Positions 60,781 to 64,000 of a stretch of 64,000 nucleotides of DNA are shown here, one piece after another; within the stretch, counting starts at the first letter, position 1, and each line of letters starts with the position of its first letter. This DNA comes from Schistosoma haematobium (Eukaryota; Platyhelminthes; Trematoda; Strigeidida; Schistosomatidae), in the NCBI RefSeq assembly GCF_000699445.3, contig NC_067197.1, positions 24,225,809-24,289,808 on the forward strand, given 5' to 3'. The notes under the pieces were generated by a model. That model was not told the DNA's origin, ran no database searches, and saw only the letters and a list, made by a program, of their open reading frames with translations. The position numbers and the translations under genes are program-made.

Positions 60781-62269
60781 GTTTGATTCATCATATCACT
60801 TCTTTTGGAATACAGAAATTCATATTGAAGTTCCTTCGAAGTAGAGATTTTTTGTTTTGTTTATATTATATATTATCTTTTATGTTGTGCTTAATAATCA
60901 TCGTCACACACTACTACCATTCATTTACCTTGGTGTTCTTGTGTCATTTGTAAACTTGTTTTATCTTTATCCATCTCTCTAGTTTTATTCTTTTTTTGTT
61001 CCGATTAATATTTCTTGTGTCCCATTTTCTTTCTCACCTCTTTATCTTATCTCTTTCATGATAATGTTTATTAAGTATTTGTATAATGCGTGTACATTGA
61101 ATTCTCACTTTATTATTAACCTGTTGACAATTTATAGAAATTATTTGTTGTGATAAATTTATTACCCAATATAAAATAAATATAAATTTATTATTTGTGT
61201 GTATTTTCCATATATTCTCTCTTATTCACCTTTTTGTTCTGTTCCTCCCTTTTTTTTTCTATTGACGATAGTTTTTATTACTGTGTATTTGTATATGTCT
61301 TTTTGTATGCTATTCAGTTTATACCCCAAGTACAATGTACACAATAGTTTATGGGGATTAGTTATTTTTAATAAAATGTACAAGCGTTTTTTTCCCAGTT
61401 ATTTGCTTCATCTTCTTTTTCTCTCTCTGTGTATTGTTAAACATTTATATACATAAAGCAATTGAAGTTTTCATGTTTTGTTATATGTTTATGTGTTAAA
61501 AGGAATCTAAGCATTCTACAGCGATTTCTATTTGTTTTTATCATAAATCTACACTGATCCTGAAATAATAAATAATTTTGTACAATAAATTGTTCTGTTT
61601 TCTTTCGATTTTCTTTTTTTTGTGCTTGTGCTTAGATTTAAGTTTATGATAATACGTGACTTATAACAAATTTTCAATGTAGTATATTATAATTTTATTT
61701 AGTAAAGAATAGAATTGTTTTTGGTATCTTTTTAATCAGTTATTGAATAAGAATGAATGAAAATTCATATTTATTAATAAGTAAATGTAGTGTAATGTAA
61801 AGTTTGAAGAGAATCACATAATTTCAAGTATTAGAAGGCGGTTGAGTAATTATTGAAAAGTTGAAGTAAAGTGTTGAGATGAAACTAAATGTGTGAAAGA
61901 GTAACATCCACCTGACGTAAATGAGAAATGTAAAAAAAAAGCTTAAAAAAGTGGTGTTTATAGAGAAATAATTAAAACAAAAGACTGAAAAAAATATTCA
62001 GAGTAGGTATTAAGATATAGTTTACCGATTACGGAAAATTAAGTGTTCAAGTCATGGTAGGATGAGAGCTTGTATACGTTGTTTTACACAAAAAGTTGAG
62101 TTTTGAAACGTTAAGCTGCTTATGTCACTGATGTGCACAACTTATTGATTTTGTTCCCTTTCAATCCAATCATTTTACTGTGTTCGTAAACGTCATATTT
62201 ATTCTTCCTAAGGATTTTTACCAGCTAATGAATTAATTCGGTTGTCTTTTTGTTAGTCTCTAAATCTAG
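60191..62269. other. ATP13A1 3' flank, AT-rich
   Basis: AATAAA at 60552-60557, 362 nt after the stop, is the first clear polyadenylation signal. A (TA)n tract of about 32 units fills 60714-60778. An 85-codon Phe/Leu/Tyr-rich frame (61199-61456) looks like a by-product of T-rich sequence. No gene recognised. Confidence 0.5.
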
Positions 62270-62401
62270 TCATTACTTGATAATATGGAGGCTAATTTTA
62301 TCCCATCCTTGCCATTCATGAGCCCAATACAAGCACCTTTATCTGTACGACCTAGAACTGAATCTTTGTTTCTCAAAAGACCAGATAGTTTTGATTCATA
62401 A
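62270..62401 (+). other. Candidate orphan terminal coding exon
   Basis: After a pyrimidine-rich acceptor (TAGTCTCTAAATCTAG) an open block encodes 43 residues, including MEANFIPSLPFMSPIQAP and RPRTESLFLKRPDSFDS, then TAA. AATAAA follows at 62533. The composition is protein-like and unlike its AT-rich surroundings, but I do not recognise it and see no convincing upstream exon. It may belong to an alternative 3' end, an unrecognised small gene, or chance. Confidence 0.35.
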
Positions 62402-62858
62402 TCTGAATCTATTCTCCTTGTTGTTGAATTTCTGTCACCATATTAGTCACAATGGTTTACAGTGGGTGTTTTGAGTTAATCTAATTCATTTTTGGAAACA
62501 GGTCATTTCTGTCTGACGATCTAGGCTTTGAAAATAAATTATATTTGTTTCCATAAATCAGTGATAGCAAAATGTCAAGTAATTGCGGTTGTCAACACTT
62601 AAAAGGCTAAGCAGTTGAATAGTCATGTAAAGTAAAACTTCTTGTTTTTTTTTTACAAAATAATTTTCAATCACTTCATACGTTAGTCGCTGACTAGTAA
62701 CCAGTGCCATATTTTAGTCTATAGCGTTAGTCGAATTCTATCGATCATGTTCCGATATAACCATTACTGATTCGGCATCATCAACTAACAAAAAATCTAG
62801 GTCTGACATCTTTTAGTGATTTCCTTGAAACAGCTCACATCAAAATCCAGTCAGACTG

Positions 62859-62859
62859 T

Positions 62860-62922
<63 letters not shown>

Positions 62923-62939
62923 ATCTATCTATCTATCTA

Positions 62940-63000
<61 letters not shown>
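62859..63000. repeat. Compound (CT)n-(TA)n-(CTAT)n-(TA)n microsatellite
   Basis: Contiguous dinucleotide and tetranucleotide tracts: CT to 62882, TA to 62920, CTAT to about 62944, then TA to 63000. Confidence 0.95.
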
Positions 63001-63003
<3 letters not shown>

Positions 63004-64000
63004 AATTAACGGCTAAGTATCTTAAGCTGTGAACGCTAAGTGCTGCTCGGTAGCATTGCAATGCAAATTTCTACAACATTTTCAAATTACTACTTGATTT
63101 ATTCTATGCAATAAATTATCCTTGTTTGATAATCCGTAATTTCGAATTCTTGTTTTATATTATGTTTCTCAAAGTTAAGATTCTTTTGTTTTTTTCTCTA
63201 CTGAAGAAATGTATCGAGTTTAGTTAGTTGAGTAGTTAACTATTTTATGTTTTTTACGTTTAAAAAAAAATAAGATTTTTTAAGCTTTACACTTAACTTT
63301 GTTCTTTAAAAGTCTATCCATTCTTGAATTATAACTAAATGATCATTAATAAATCAAGGAAAAAGTTATTATTCTATGAATATAACCGGTTTATTTCAGT
63401 TTACTGAGGCGTTAACATTTTTGTGATATAAAATTCTTTGTGAATGAAGCAAATATGATCAAAATTTATTTGTTTATTAAAAATAACACAACTGAACTTA
63501 CTTTGTTTTGATAATCCGTATAATAATAATAATAATAATAATAACAATAATAATGATAATAATAATAATAATGGTAATATTCATATCTCAACCGTTTAAA
63601 AAATAGTGATAGTAATAATAGTTAATAACATGACTTTCCCTACCAAACGCCAAGGGAAAATGCACGTAATTCTGATTTGTTTTTTCTGATGATAATATTC
63701 GTAATAATAATAATAATAATTCATCCGTTAAAGATAAATGTTATTTGTCATGCACCCAGATTAAGAAGTGATTTATAAAGACTGTGAATAATTATTAAAT
63801 TAAAATCATAGTATGTACTGAAATAGGTAGTATTTATTCAAACACATTGATATTTATACCATTTATATAATAGTTGGAGATAAAAATGCGAATGAAGCAG
63901 CTGGATTTAGAAAAAGATAAACCATTTTATTGAGTCTAGGATTATCAAGACAAAATATGAAACCAAAATTATCCAGATTATCTTCAAAACTGTCAACAAA
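63001..64000. other. AT-rich flank with AAT microsatellites
   Basis: No gene seen. TAA/AAT triplet tracts lie at about 63520-63572 and 63702-63720. Confidence 0.6.

Noticed and set aside
60573..60953. Ile/Tyr repeat proteins over the (TA)n tract, and similarly at 62816-63016
   Set aside because: Pure translation of a dinucleotide microsatellite.
1..64000. CRISPR array, operons or bacterial-type regulatory sites
   Set aside because: Spliced genes, SINEs and retrotransposons show this is animal nuclear DNA; no short regularly spaced direct repeats were found.

Overview
The window is flatworm nuclear DNA, most likely from a blood fluke (Schistosoma). It is AT-rich, has GT-AG introns as short as 31-41 bp in two genes, and carries tRNA-derived SINEs with a degenerate hammerhead core of the type known from schistosome Sm-alpha elements, along with RTE-like, CR1-like and Gypsy-like retrotransposon debris. 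The genus is inferred; the species cannot be fixed from the sequence.

Three conserved single-copy genes are recognisable. (1) 236-1474 (+): the main coding exon of an ABHD13-like membrane alpha/beta hydrolase. (2) 3335-6743 (-): LSM3, a U6/mRNA-decay Sm-like protein, reconstructed as four exons encoding 105 residues; it lies tail-to-tail with ABHD13. (3) 32916-60190 (+): a complete P5A-type ATPase (ATP13A1), reconstructed as 19 exons whose lengths sum to 3513 nt in one open frame (1170 residues). Its first three introns are 31-38 bp and later introns reach 3.8 kb and are full of transposons. The three genes have unrelated housekeeping roles (membrane hydrolase, RNA metabolism, ER membrane-protein quality control); nothing suggests they act together.

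Between LSM3 and ATP13A1 lies 26 kb of accessory DNA. At 7.2-9.1 kb is a broken CR1-like element split by a solo LTR. At 9.4-10.6 kb are reverse-strand CR1 and zinc-knuckle gag debris, and at 11.2-11.6 kb another solo LTR. The striking part is 11829-28038: five 417-bp LTRs in minus orientation (14695, 17934, 21168, 24406, 27622) separated by four near-identical non-coding interiors of about 2.8 kb. The interiors share LTRs and have primer-binding-site and polypurine-tract signatures at their edges. They alternate A-B-A-B, so the higher-order period is about 6.47 kb. The left edge is a sixth LTR plus 2.3 kb of interior in the opposite orientation, so the whole structure has about 2.75-kb inverted ends. 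It looks like a non-autonomous LTR element turned into a tandem, satellite-like array. From 28.1 to 29.4 kb a decayed gag reads on the minus strand; 29.4-32.9 kb has no recognised gene.

Inside ATP13A1 introns are RTE-like fragments, an inverted pair of RTE copies, two hammerhead SINEs, a large palindrome with hammerhead-like cores in its arms, a second fold-back element and several tRNA-like repeats. Downstream of ATP13A1 (60.2-64 kb) the DNA is AT-rich with long (TA)n tracts and one unassigned candidate terminal exon at 62270-62401.
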